Source of the DNA: CALAED01 sp937891035
GTDB taxonomy: Bacteria; Actinomycetota; Actinomycetes; Streptosporangiales; Streptosporangiaceae
DNA length: 34,453 nucleotides
Direction: 5' to 3'
Assembly: GCA_035642125.1 (NCBI GenBank)
Contig: DASQSZ010000146.1
Span: 1 to 34,453 of the forward strand
The position numbers and the translations under genes were made by a program. Numbering within the stretch: position 1 is the stretch's first letter; each line of letters begins with the position of its first letter. Shown here in pieces: positions 1-7,828 of the stretch. The notes below the pieces were generated by a model. The model was not told the origin of the DNA and did no database searches. It saw only the letters and a program-made list of their open reading frames with translations.

Positions 1-13
1 GGTCCACTGGACC
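1..13. repeat. Short perfect palindrome downstream of the isochorismatase gene
   Basis: GGTCCA-C-TGGACC is a perfect 6-1-6 inverted repeat at the window edge, 36 bases past the stop of the minus-strand hydrolase gene. It could be part of a terminator or an operator of a gene outside the window. Only the edge is visible. Confidence 0.25.
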
Positions 14-49
14 CCGCCGGCCCGCGGACCCGCCGACCCGCTCAGGGGG

Positions 50-694
50 TTATTCGTCGCCCAGCCACTTGATCGCCTCGACGACGTCCCAGACGCTGAC
101 CCCGATACGGCGGCACTCGGCCAAGCCCCGTTCGTCGCCGCCGGAGACGGCGTCGGCGACGAGCACGACCCGGAAATCGCGTTCGGACGCCTCGTAGATC
201 GAGGCGCGGGGACAATTCGGAAAATTGCCCCCCGCGACGACGACCGTGTCCACGCCCGCGTCGCGCAGATGGGCTTCCAGCCCCGTGCCGTAAAAGGCGC
301 CCCAGCGCGATTTGTACATGATGTGCTCGCGCGGGCCGAGTTGTTGGAACTGCCCCTGTAGCAGCAACTCGTACTGTAGCTCCACCTCACCCGGCAACAA
401 TGGGGGCGCGATCTGTGCGCCCGGGGAGCCCGGCCGCACGACGCGGGCGCCGTTCCGGATCGCATGACGGCGCACCAGGTCCACATTTGACCCGTCCGGC
501 AGATAGAGCCGAACGGTGTGGACGATCGGCAATTGTTTTTCCCTGAATGCCGCCGCCAGCTCGGCCATCGCCGGGATGGCCTCGCTCGTCCCCTCGATGA
601 GCGCCGGAGCGTCCTCCTCGTAGAAGTCCCGCTGCACGTCGATGAGGATCAGCGCCGCCGATCTCGGATGCGGGCTGGTATAGACATCACCCAC
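50..694 (-). CDS. Isochorismatase-family cysteine hydrolase
   Basis: This 214-residue protein has the layout of the isochorismatase-like (cysteine hydrolase) superfamily, whose members hydrolyse amides or vinyl ethers in the cytoplasm through an Asp-Lys-Cys triad. The Asp lies in LILIDVQRDF near residue 19, the Lys in MYKSRWGAFYGTGL near 128, and the Cys in VAGGNFPNCPRAS near 161. The C-terminal DFRVVLVADAVSG is also family typical, and the length (about 200 residues) is normal. The start is GTG at 694 with GAGGA just upstream; no better ATG exists before the first conserved strand. The gene is divergent from the AfsR-like regulator, and phased repeats lie between them. Substrate cannot be told: nicotinamidase, N-carbamoylsarcosine amidase and isochorismatase activities share this fold. 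The family call is firm, the reaction is not. Confidence 0.9.
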   Translation of the reverse strand: MGDVYTSPHPRSAALILIDVQRDFYEEDAPALIEGTSEAIPAMAELAAAFREKQLPIVHTVRLYLPDGSNVDLVRRHAIRNGARVVRPGSPGAQIAPPLLPGEVELQYELLLQGQFQQLGPREHIMYKSRWGAFYGTGLEAHLRDAGVDTVVVAGGNFPNCPRASIYEASERDFRVVLVADAVSGGDERGLAECRRIGVSVWDVVEAIKWLGDE

Positions 695-758
695 GTGTCC
701 TCGCTTTCCCCATCGTGCTGAGCGGAATCGTCACCTGGGTGTCATCACAGCAAAGCGG

Positions 759-788
759 CGCTTGAAGCTCGCTTGAACACCGCTGAAC
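759..788. promoter_or_regulatory. Phased direct repeats, SARP-operator-like
   Basis: CGCTTGAA occurs at 759-766 and 770-777, and a related CGCTGAAC at 781-788, so three copies start exactly 11 bp apart. SARP-type regulators are known to bind direct heptamer-like repeats with one-helical-turn spacing. The repeats sit between the divergent hydrolase gene and the AfsR-like gene, whose N-terminus is a SARP DNA-binding plus BTAD module, so autoregulation is a fair inference. I could not place a convincing -10 box at the usual 8-bp distance on either strand, which lowers confidence. Confidence 0.4.
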
Positions 789-957
789 CCCGGCCGCCGC
801 AGCGCGATTCGGCGGCGTGCGCGAGGCGGATGAACCGCTCACGGTCCGTCACGAAAGCCCGGACGGCGTCGCGACCAGCGCACCCGCGAATCGTCGCGGA
901 GTCGGGCATAGGATGAATAAGGTTCGGGGTCTTGGGTCTTCTGGGGAGAAACCGAGC

Positions 958-3900
958 ATGGAGTTCGGCGTTCTCGGTCCGTTGACGGTTCATGCTCAAG
1001 GCCGGGCCGTCGAGCTGGGCGGAAGACTGCAATGCAAGGTCCTCGCCGTGCTGCTCGTGCACCGCGGCGAAGTCGTGACCAGCCGAGACCTGATCGGTGC
1101 GGTGTGGTGGGAGGACGCCGACGTCCTCGACCCATGGGAACTCACCGAACGCAAGCGCCCGGTGCTCCAGACCTACATCTCGCGGCTGCGGTCGGCCCTG
1201 GAGCCCGCCGCCGGCGGCGGAACCAAGGTCATCGAGACCGAGGGGACCGGCTATCGGCTCCGGATCGCCGAGGACGATCTCGACGAGACGCGGTTCCGAA
1301 CGCTGGCCGACCGGGGCCGGGCGGCGCTCGAGGCGGGCGATGTCGCCATCGCCGCCGACCGGCTGGCCGAGGCCCTCAAGCTGTGGCGTGGTCCTCCGCT
1401 CGGCGAACTGGCGTCCGAACCCTTCGCCCGGCGGCTGGTCGAGCGCCTGGAAACGCTGCACGCCGGCGTGATCGAGGCGAAGATCGACGCCGATCTCCGC
1501 CTGGGCCGGCACCATGAGCTGATCGGCGACGTGGCCCTGCGAAGATGGGTCGACGAGCGGCCCGAGCACGAAGGAATCCGGGCGGGGTTCGCGCTGGCGC
1601 TGGCCCGCTGCGGACGGAAGGTCGCCGCCATCAACCTGTGCCGGGAGGGCCTCGCCTATCTCAGCGAGCACCAGGGCATCGAGTCGGGCGTCCTCACGGC
1701 TCTCCTCAACGACCTCATCGACGAAGCGCCGCCGGCCACGGGAGCTCAGCTCAGGCAAGACCACCGTGCCGCCACGCACCCGGGACCGCAGCCGCTTTTC
1801 ATGATCCCGACCCCCATCGGCCACGTGATCCCACGCGCCGGCCCAACGCGGGAGCTGATCGAACGGCTGCGCGCGGCCGCGGACGGGCCGGTGGCGGCGG
1901 TGGGCGCGGGGGGATTCGGCAAGACCACCTTGGTGCTTGACACCTGCCGGCGAGCCGAGGTGCGCGAGCTGTTTCCCGACGGGATCTTCTGGGTGACCGC
2001 GGGAGAGAGCGCCGACGACTACGCGATCGCCGCGAAGATCAACGATCTCTCGGCCCATCTGTCCGGTACGCGGCCGGCGCTGAGCGACCCTATGCAGGCG
2101 GGATTCCACCTGGCCCGGCTGCTCGGCGAACGACGCTTCCTGCTCGTCGTCGACGACGTGTGGTACCCCGATCAGCTCGTCCCGCTCCTGCAGGGCGCGC
2201 CGAAGTGTACGCGACTGATCACCACACGCAACAGGGCCATCCTGCCCGATACAGCCGCGGTCGTGACAGTCGACACCATGGCTCCGAGCGAGGCCGGGCA
2301 GATGCTCACCTACGGGCTGCCCGAGCTCGACGCCGACCGCGCAGCCGCGTTCGCCGCCAGGACCGGAGGATGGCCGCTGCTCATGATGCTGGTCAACTCC
2401 CAGCTGCGCAGCCTGGTGCGTGATCGTGGCATGACAGCGGCGGAGGCGGCGGCAGAGGTGCTCGCCGAACTGCGGGCGTCCGGTCCCACCGCGCTCGACG
2501 CGGCCAATCCCACCGAACGCCGCCAGGCCGTCGAATCGACCGTACGGGCCAGCCTGACGATGCTCGAGGCCGCCCATCCCGCGCGCAGCCGGGTCGAGCG
2601 GTTCCTCGAGCTCGCGGTCTTCGGCGGGCAGCTCGACGTCCCGCGGCGCGCGCTTGAGATCCTCTGGGCGCGCACGGCGGGCTGGGACGAGGTCAGGGTC
2701 CGCCGGTTCTGCGAGGAACTGGCCGCGGTCTCACTCGTACAGTCCTATTCGGCGGGTCCGCCGCGGCTGCGTTTCCACGACCTCATGCAGGAGTATCTGC
2801 GCCATGCCGTCGGCGCCGAGCGGCTGAAGGAGCTGCACGCCGAGCTGCTCGCGGCCTACCGGGCCGAACTCGGCCGGCCGGCCGGCGGCGAACCGCGCTG
2901 GCCGGACCTGCCCCCGGACGAGCCGTACCTGTGGAACCGCCTGGCGCATCACTTGCGCGAGGCCGGTCACCACGACGAGCTGGATCGCACCGTGACCGAT
3001 CTGCGCTACGGCGCCCAAAAGATCGCGAATGCGGGGACCGTCGCGTACGAGGCGGATCTGGCCCTCGCCGCGACGCCGGGCTCCATGGCCCTGCGCGACC
3101 TGGTGCGGCGGTCGGCGCACCTGCTGCCGCCCGACGATCCGGTGGACGTACTCGAGGCCACGTTGCGGAGCCGGGCGCGCGGGCTCGGGCTCGCGTGGTC
3201 CGGCGACTCCGGCCGCCCGTACCTCGCGGTCGATGGCACGCGGCGGGACCAGGCGGACGCGATGCTCCATCGGGTGCTCGCCGCCGACGGCGGCGCCCTG
3301 TACTCGGTTCGGTTCAGCCCGGACGGCACGACCGTCGCCGCGGCGGGCGAGAACGGCACCGTCTTCGGGTGGGACATCACGACAGGCCGGCTGAAGTTCG
3401 CGCTCGCGGGCGGAGCCGAGCGGATCAACCGGGTCGCCTTCAGCCCGGAGGGAACGATGATCGCCTCGGGGGGCGGGGACGGGCGGATCCGGCTCTACGA
3501 TGTCCGGTCGGGAGCGTTGGTCTTCGCGCTGGCCGGGCAGCACGCCGACGTTACCGCGCTCGCCTTCCATCCTGATGGCCACTTCCTGGCCTCGGCCAGT
3601 GTGAACGGCACCGTACGGGTGTGGGACGTCGGCTCCGGGCTGATCACCCGAAAGCCGGCCGGCCACGAAGGCGCGGTCTGGCGGGTGGAGTTCAGCCCCG
3701 ACGGATCGATCCTCGCCTCGGCGGGCGACGACGGGAAGATCCGGCTTTGGGACGTCGCGACGGGGGAGCTGCGTTCCACCCTCGAAGGACCGCACGGTCC
3801 CGTACAGAACATCGCCTTCAGCTCGGACTCGATGAGCATCGTGGCGGGCACGCGCAATGGTGTCCTCACCGTCTGGGACGCGGCGACCGGTGGGCTGCTC

Positions 3901-5211
3901 CACACCTTGCACGGACACATGACCTGGATCAGGTCCGTGGCGTTCGGCGGCGCCGACCGGCTCATCGCCTCGGCCAGCTGGGACGGCATGGTCAAGGTGT
4001 GGGACACGGCGAGCGGTGTCTGCCTGCATCGGTTGCGCGGTCGGCTGCACTCCGCCGAAGTCGCCGTCTTCTCGCCGGACGGCTCGATTCTGGCCACGGC
4101 GGGGGACGGCGGCATCGATCTGTGGTCCCCCCGGACGGGGCGGCTGCGGGCCATCTTGTCGGGTCACACGAAGGCGGTCTCGGATCTCGCGTGGAGCCGG
4201 GACGGCGAGCGGCTGGCGTCGGCCGGCGCGGACGGCACGGTCCGCCTGTGGCGGCCGGCGGTCGACGACCCGGCCGATCCGCCGCCCCCGGCCGGCGACA
4301 TGGCTCTGCTCTGCGTGGCCGCGGCCGCCGGCGGCCGGTTGCTGGCGACCGGCGGGCAGGACGGAGCCGTACGGCTGCACGCGGCGAGCGGGGACGACAG
4401 GACGGTGGGCCGCCACCGCGGCCGTGTGTATTCGGTTTCCTTCAGCCGCGACGGCCGGACGCTGATCTCCGGCGGCGCCGACGGCCGGCTGATGGTCTGG
4501 CCGGTCGCCGCCGCTGCGGCCGCGTCCGGGCCTGGCTCCACGTCCGCGAGCGGGCCCGGCCCCGGGCGGGTCCTGGCCAAGCTCGGCATCGCGGTGCGCG
4601 TCGTCGCCTCCTGCCACGACGGGCGGCTGGCCTCGGCGGGCGACGACGGCATCTTGCGGTTCTGGGACATCGAAACCGGTGAGCCCGTTGGCGTCTGGCC
4701 GACCGCGACCGAGCAGATCACGGCCATGGCCTGCACGCTCGACGGGCGCCATGTCGCGCTGGGCGGCAACGATGGCATCGTCTGGGTGCGCGATTCCGTG
4801 ACCGGCGAGTCGGTCCGAACCCTCGCCGCCTTCACCCAAACGATCACCGCGTTGGCGTTCGACCCATCCGGCGCGCACCTCGCGGCATCCGGTCAGGGCG
4901 GCACCCTGCGCGTGTGGGATCTGCCGAGCGGCCGCCGCCGCCATCTCACCGGGCACCGCTCGTCGGTCGAGGCGGTCGCCTTCCATCCGGTCACCGGTCT
5001 GCTCGCGTCCGCGGGTCAGGACGGGACGGTGCGTTTGTGGTCCGCGGCGACCGGCCGGCTCCAGACTGGCATCCGGGTGGACGACGCGCTGTTCGGTCTC
5101 ACCTGGGCGCAGGACACGCGCCTTGTGGGAGTGGGACGCAAGGGCATGTACGCGTTCAGGCCGGAGAATCTGCCGCCGTCTTCGGCTCGACCGGAACCTG
5201 GATCCCGGTGA
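958..5211 (+). CDS. AfsR-like SARP/BTAD - NB-ARC - WD40 STAND regulator
   Basis: A 1417-residue multidomain protein. Residues 1-105 form an OmpR-type winged helix as in SARPs (start MEFGVLGPLTV, end TEGTGYRL); 108-255 is the BTAD helical domain. The NB-ARC ATPase follows, with P-loop GAGGFGKTT at 316-324, Walker B LLVVDDVW at 395-402 and ITTRN at 421-425. From about 780 to 1400 I count 14 to 15 WD40 repeats (motifs like FSPDG, DGTVRLWD), enough for two seven-bladed propellers; AfsR itself carries TPRs there. STAND proteins keep the effector silent until the repeat region senses a ligand or partner, so this is probably a signal-gated transcription activator. The frame is open from 817, but ATG 958 has GGGGAGA at 943-949 and begins exactly at the conserved first strand. 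The 3' end overlaps the convergent SDR gene by 56 bp. Domain calls are firm; targets are unknown. Confidence 0.93.
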   Translation: MEFGVLGPLTVHAQGRAVELGGRLQCKVLAVLLVHRGEVVTSRDLIGAVWWEDADVLDPWELTERKRPVLQTYISRLRSALEPAAGGGTKVIETEGTGYRLRIAEDDLDETRFRTLADRGRAALEAGDVAIAADRLAEALKLWRGPPLGELASEPFARRLVERLETLHAGVIEAKIDADLRLGRHHELIGDVALRRWVDERPEHEGIRAGFALALARCGRKVAAINLCREGLAYLSEHQGIESGVLTALLNDLIDEAPPATGAQLRQDHRAATHPGPQPLFMIPTPIGHVIPRAGPTRELIERLRAAADGPVAAVGAGGFGKTTLVLDTCRRAEVRELFPDGIFWVTAGESADDYAIAAKINDLSAHLSGTRPALSDPMQAGFHLARLLGERRFLLVVDDVWYPDQLVPLLQGAPKCTRLITTRNRAILPDTAAVVTVDTMAPSEAGQMLTYGLPELDADRAAAFAARTGGWPLLMMLVNSQLRSLVRDRGMTAAEAAAEVLAELRASGPTALDAANPTERRQAVESTVRASLTMLEAAHPARSRVERFLELAVFGGQLDVPRRALEILWARTAGWDEVRVRRFCEELAAVSLVQSYSAGPPRLRFHDLMQEYLRHAVGAERLKELHAELLAAYRAELGRPAGGEPRWPDLPPDEPYLWNRLAHHLREAGHHDELDRTVTDLRYGAQKIANAGTVAYEADLALAATPGSMALRDLVRRSAHLLPPDDPVDVLEATLRSRARGLGLAWSGDSGRPYLAVDGTRRDQADAMLHRVLAADGGALYSVRFSPDGTTVAAAGENGTVFGWDITTGRLKFALAGGAERINRVAFSPEGTMIASGGGDGRIRLYDVRSGALVFALAGQHADVTALAFHPDGHFLASASVNGTVRVWDVGSGLITRKPAGHEGAVWRVEFSPDGSILASAGDDGKIRLWDVATGELRSTLEGPHGPVQNIAFSSDSMSIVAGTRNGVLTVWDAATGGLLHTLHGHMTWIRSVAFGGADRLIASASWDGMVKVWDTASGVCLHRLRGRLHSAEVAVFSPDGSILATAGDGGIDLWSPRTGRLRAILSGHTKAVSDLAWSRDGERLASAGADGTVRLWRPAVDDPADPPPPAGDMALLCVAAAAGGRLLATGGQDGAVRLHAASGDDRTVGRHRGRVYSVSFSRDGRTLISGGADGRLMVWPVAAAAAASGPGSTSASGPGPGRVLAKLGIAVRVVASCHDGRLASAGDDGILRFWDIETGEPVGVWPTATEQITAMACTLDGRHVALGGNDGIVWVRDSVTGESVRTLAAFTQTITALAFDPSGAHLAASGQGGTLRVWDLPSGRRRHLTGHRSSVEAVAFHPVTGLLASAGQDGTVRLWSAATGRLQTGIRVDDALFGLTWAQDTRLVGVGRKGMYAFRPENLPPSSARPEPGSR

Positions 5212-5965
5212 TCCCCTCCGCTTCCGGCGAGGCCAGATACAACACCATGTCGCTGACGTCGTCGGGCTCCACCCAGCCCGGCTCGTCGGCGCCGGGCCGC
5301 AGCCGCATCAGCGTCTCGATGATCGTGGCGGCGGCGGCGCCGGTGGCCATGGGCGTGTTGACCGCCAGCGGGTTCACGGTGTTCACCCGAATGGAATAGG
5401 GCGCCAGCTCGGTGGCAAGCGTCTTCATCAGCCCGACCTGACCCATTTTGGCCGCGGCGTAGTGGCTGATAAGGGGATGACCGCGAATCGCGTTCTCGGC
5501 GCTGGTAATGATGATCGCGCCACCGTTGCCCGCCGAGATCATCGCCGGAACGGTGGCCCGGATGGTGTTCCATACGCCCTTGAGATTGGTGTCTATCGTC
5601 GCGTTCCATGCGGACTCGGGGATCTCCCATCCCCAGTCGCACGTGTACACGCCCGCGTTCGCGACGACGACGTCAATATGCCCGAACGCGGCGAGCGCCT
5701 CATCGACCACGGCCTTGACTTGGTCGAAGGAGCGTACATCCGCTTGCCTGGCCACCGCCCGGCCGCCTTGCTTGGTGACAAGTTCCGTGGTTTCGGCCAG
5801 GTCATCGGGGGTGGCCGGTGGGTATGGCACATGTTCGTCGACGGGACCGCAGATGTCGAGCATCGCGACGTCGGCGCCGGCCGCCGCGAAACGCACCGCG
5901 TGCGAGCGGCCCTGGCCGCGTGCCGCGCCTGTCACGAGGACCGCCTTGCCCGAAAAATCTCCCAT
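5156..5965 (-). CDS. SDR oxidoreductase, mycofactocin-coupled type
   Basis: A 269-residue short-chain dehydrogenase with NAD-binding TGAARGQG at 12-19, NAG at 103-105 and the catalytic Ser155, Tyr169 and Lys173 (SHYAAAK). The opening GAARGQGRSHAVRFAAAGADV, the LDICG after strand 2, the PPATPDDLAET insert and ARQADVR match the SDR subfamily whose members keep a tightly bound nicotinamide cofactor and are recycled by mycofactocin. No mycofactocin biosynthesis gene lies in the window, so that coupling is an inference from the subfamily pattern. Start ATG 5965 has GGAGGAG complementary to 5977-5983. The last 56 bp overlap the tail of the AfsR-like gene on the other strand; the final residues (PVEPKTAADSPA) are beyond the conserved core. 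The substrate is probably an alcohol or terpenoid but is not readable. Confidence 0.92.
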   Translation of the reverse strand: MGDFSGKAVLVTGAARGQGRSHAVRFAAAGADVAMLDICGPVDEHVPYPPATPDDLAETTELVTKQGGRAVARQADVRSFDQVKAVVDEALAAFGHIDVVVANAGVYTCDWGWEIPESAWNATIDTNLKGVWNTIRATVPAMISAGNGGAIIITSAENAIRGHPLISHYAAAKMGQVGLMKTLATELAPYSIRVNTVNPLAVNTPMATGAAAATIIETLMRLRPGADEPGWVEPDDVSDMVLYLASPEAEGITGIQVPVEPKTAADSPA

Positions 5966-6298
5966 TTACGCGCCAACTCCTCCAGGAAGATCTTCGGACA
6001 CAGATGCGAACGCATGAGGCGCAACCGGATTCTAGACCCGAGTCAGCACGTTGGCAAAACAAGTGTCGTGTATCCGTTGTGGCGAATTGGTCTGCGTATC
6101 GTGCGGCCGGCTGTCCATGGCCACCGAGCGTGACCGCGGCATTAATTGATCATTGTCTGGTGTTGGGCGTTCGCGGCTCTCGTAGATCACGGCTGCCGAG
6201 CCGGCCGGCAAAGTCGATCTTCAAAACGTCGCCAGAGGACAGAGGCGTCACGGCTGGTTCACGCACCGATGTGCCGGCTGCTCATATATCCCGTGCGG
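5966..6298. other. Intergenic stretch between SDR and cupin genes
   Basis: About 330 bases with lower GC than the surroundings and no reading frame with a credible start and codon bias. Both flanking genes are on the minus strand, so the SDR promoter should lie here. I see no clear -35/-10 pair, RNA gene or strong hairpin. Confidence 0.5.
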
Positions 6299-6751
6299 CT
6301 ATTTCGCGCAGGCCGGCGCGGGCGCGTCCTGCGAAAGAGGCATCCCGGTCGGGATGAAGTAGGTCACCATCAAGACGACCGGAACGGTCCCGCGATTGGT
6401 GCCCATGTGCACCTCCTTGCGTCCGTCCGGCTCCATAAACGAGTGGCCGGCCGTATGGACCGTGGACGTGCAGTTCTTGTTGAAGTGGGTCAATGCCCCC
6501 GACATGACGATCCCCATCAACCGCCCATCGTGGTAATGCCAGCCCGTAGTGCCGCCCGGCTCAATGGTTATCTGCCGGACAACGACATCGGTCGCGCCGC
6601 GGTTGTGGATGTGAATGGGTTTTGTGGCGGTGCCCTGGGCCAATAGCGTCGCCGAGACCCCTGACCCCGGAGTCGCGTCCGCGCTCACGGCCATCGAGCC
6701 GACCGCAGCGGTGATCGTAGCCAGCGTGATGATACGCCCGACCTTGCGCAT
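6299..6751 (-). CDS. Secreted cupin-domain protein
   Basis: A 150-residue protein with a Sec signal peptide: positive MRKVGR, a hydrophobic run to about residue 22 and a likely cut after SADA at 26. The mature part is one small cupin barrel: motif 1 is GGTTGWHYHDG with His72 and His74, and motif 2 spans GHSFMEPDG to His115. The usual Glu of motif 1 is absent, so a metal would be held by three His or the site may be non-catalytic. Cys94 and Cys148 are the only mature cysteines and could form an exported disulfide. Start ATG 6751 is preceded by AAGGAGG at 6756-6762 (complement), a strong site. Next to it are an SDR gene and, divergently, a methyltransferase, without a clear functional link. The cupin fold and export are well supported; activity is unknown. 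Confidence 0.85.
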   Translation of the reverse strand: MRKVGRIITLATITAAVGSMAVSADATPGSGVSATLLAQGTATKPIHIHNRGATDVVVRQITIEPGGTTGWHYHDGRLMGIVMSGALTHFNKNCTSTVHTAGHSFMEPDGRKEVHMGTNRGTVPVVLMVTYFIPTGMPLSQDAPAPACAK

Positions 6752-7039
6752 CCGCCCTCCTTGGGAATCTGAATGACCTCCACCCTCCCATGATTCCGTG
6801 GGGGTCTGTCAATTCGCCCGGTGTTCGCCAAAAACTCTGGTCGCGACGTGGTCGGTCGCCATTTCGAGTTCGTCGGAAGCCCATTATGGACTCGACAATA
6901 TGATCGCCGCCGCGACTCGTTCGACCTCGTGTCGACGCCCGGGCGGGGCCGGTTCTTGTTTGCGGTCCTGCCATAATTGGCCCTACTGACGCCGCGTAGT
7001 AAGACAGCGAGCGTGCGCTGACGATTGAGGGGGCGTCCG

Positions 7040-7681
7040 ATGAGCGATCTGTCGAGGTTCCAGCATCCGCGGTTCGCGCGCACGTACGAGCGGTTGAGCG
7101 TCGAGTCGGATCGGCGCGGCACCGCCGCACACCGCGCCCGAGCGCTGGCCGGGCTCGAGGGACGGGTGGTCGAGGTGGGCGCGGGGAACGGTCGCAACTT
7201 CGCTCACTATCCAGCGACCGTCACCGAGGTCATCGCGGTCGAACCCGAGGACCGGCTGCGCGCCATGGCGGCGCACGCGGCGCGGCACGCCCCCGTCCCG
7301 GTGCGGGTCGTCGCCGGTCACGCCGAGGACCTGCCGGTCGACGCCGCGAGCCGCGACGCCGCCGTCGCGTCGCTGGTGCTGTGCTCGGTGCCCGATCTCG
7401 GGCGTGCCCTGGCCGAACTGCGGCGGGTGCTGCGCCCGGGCGGCGAACTGCGGTTCTTTGAACACGTCCGGTCCGCCAGCCCGCTCGTCGGCGTCTTCCA
7501 GGACCTCATCACGCCGCTGTGGTCGGTGGCCGGCGCCGGCTGCCACCTCAATCGCGACACCGCGGCGGCCATCCGCGGCGCGGGTTTCGAGATCGAGGAG
7601 CAGGACAGGTTCGCTTACGCGCCGGTGCCCATGGTCCCCAGACACGCGCATATCCTCGGTCGCGCCCGCTCTCCGAGCTGA
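7040..7681 (+). CDS. Class I SAM-dependent methyltransferase
   Basis: A 213-residue methyltransferase with the SAM-binding motif I VVEVGAGNGRNF near residue 45, the acidic end of strand 2 in VIAVEPEDRLR, and LPVDAASRDAAVASLVLCSVPD as motifs II/III. The following ELRRVLRPGGELRFFEHVRS is typical of the type 11 (UbiE-like) group. The late GCHLNRDTAAAIRGAGFEI segment resembles the METTL7-like branch of that group. ATG 7040 is preferred over the upstream TTG 7025 because GAGGGGGCG lies at 7027-7035. The gene is divergent from the secreted cupin and is followed, after 147 bp holding a copper operator, by the P-type ATPase gene. Substrate is unknown. Confidence is high for the family. Confidence 0.88.
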   Translation: MSDLSRFQHPRFARTYERLSVESDRRGTAAHRARALAGLEGRVVEVGAGNGRNFAHYPATVTEVIAVEPEDRLRAMAAHAARHAPVPVRVVAGHAEDLPVDAASRDAAVASLVLCSVPDLGRALAELRRVLRPGGELRFFEHVRSASPLVGVFQDLITPLWSVAGAGCHLNRDTAAAIRGAGFEIEEQDRFAYAPVPMVPRHAHILGRARSPS

Positions 7682-7770
7682 CGCCGGCGAATCGGGCCGG
7701 ATGCCGGCCGCTCTCACCCGCGTGCGCATCGTGACCGAAGGGCATGGCGCCGAACCCGGGGATGGGTTTT

Positions 7771-7789
7771 TACCCCCAGGGGGTATAGT
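7771..7789 (+). promoter_or_regulatory. CsoR-type copper operator overlapping a -10 box
   Basis: TACCCCC-A-GGGGGTA (7771-7785) is a perfect 7-1-7 palindrome of the G/C-tract type bound by CsoR-family repressors, which release DNA when they bind Cu(I). TATAGT at 7784-7789 looks like a -10 box and overlaps the right arm, so a bound repressor would block polymerase. It lies 43 bp before the start of the P1B ATPase gene. No CsoR gene is in the window, so the repressor would be encoded elsewhere. A related sulfur- or formaldehyde-responding family member is possible. Confidence 0.75.
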
Positions 7790-7828
7790 GGGCGGCGATG
7801 GGAAGGCCGTTGTGAAGGAGATTCCCCT

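Noticed and set aside
745..2577. 610-codon open frame on the minus strand
   Set aside because: It lies antisense to the AfsR-like gene, is rich in Arg/Gly/Gln without any motif, and is the normal shadow of a GC-rich gene.
2731..4986. 751-codon open frame on the minus strand
   Set aside because: Antisense to the WD40 region; its repeats only mirror the WD40 coding repeats.
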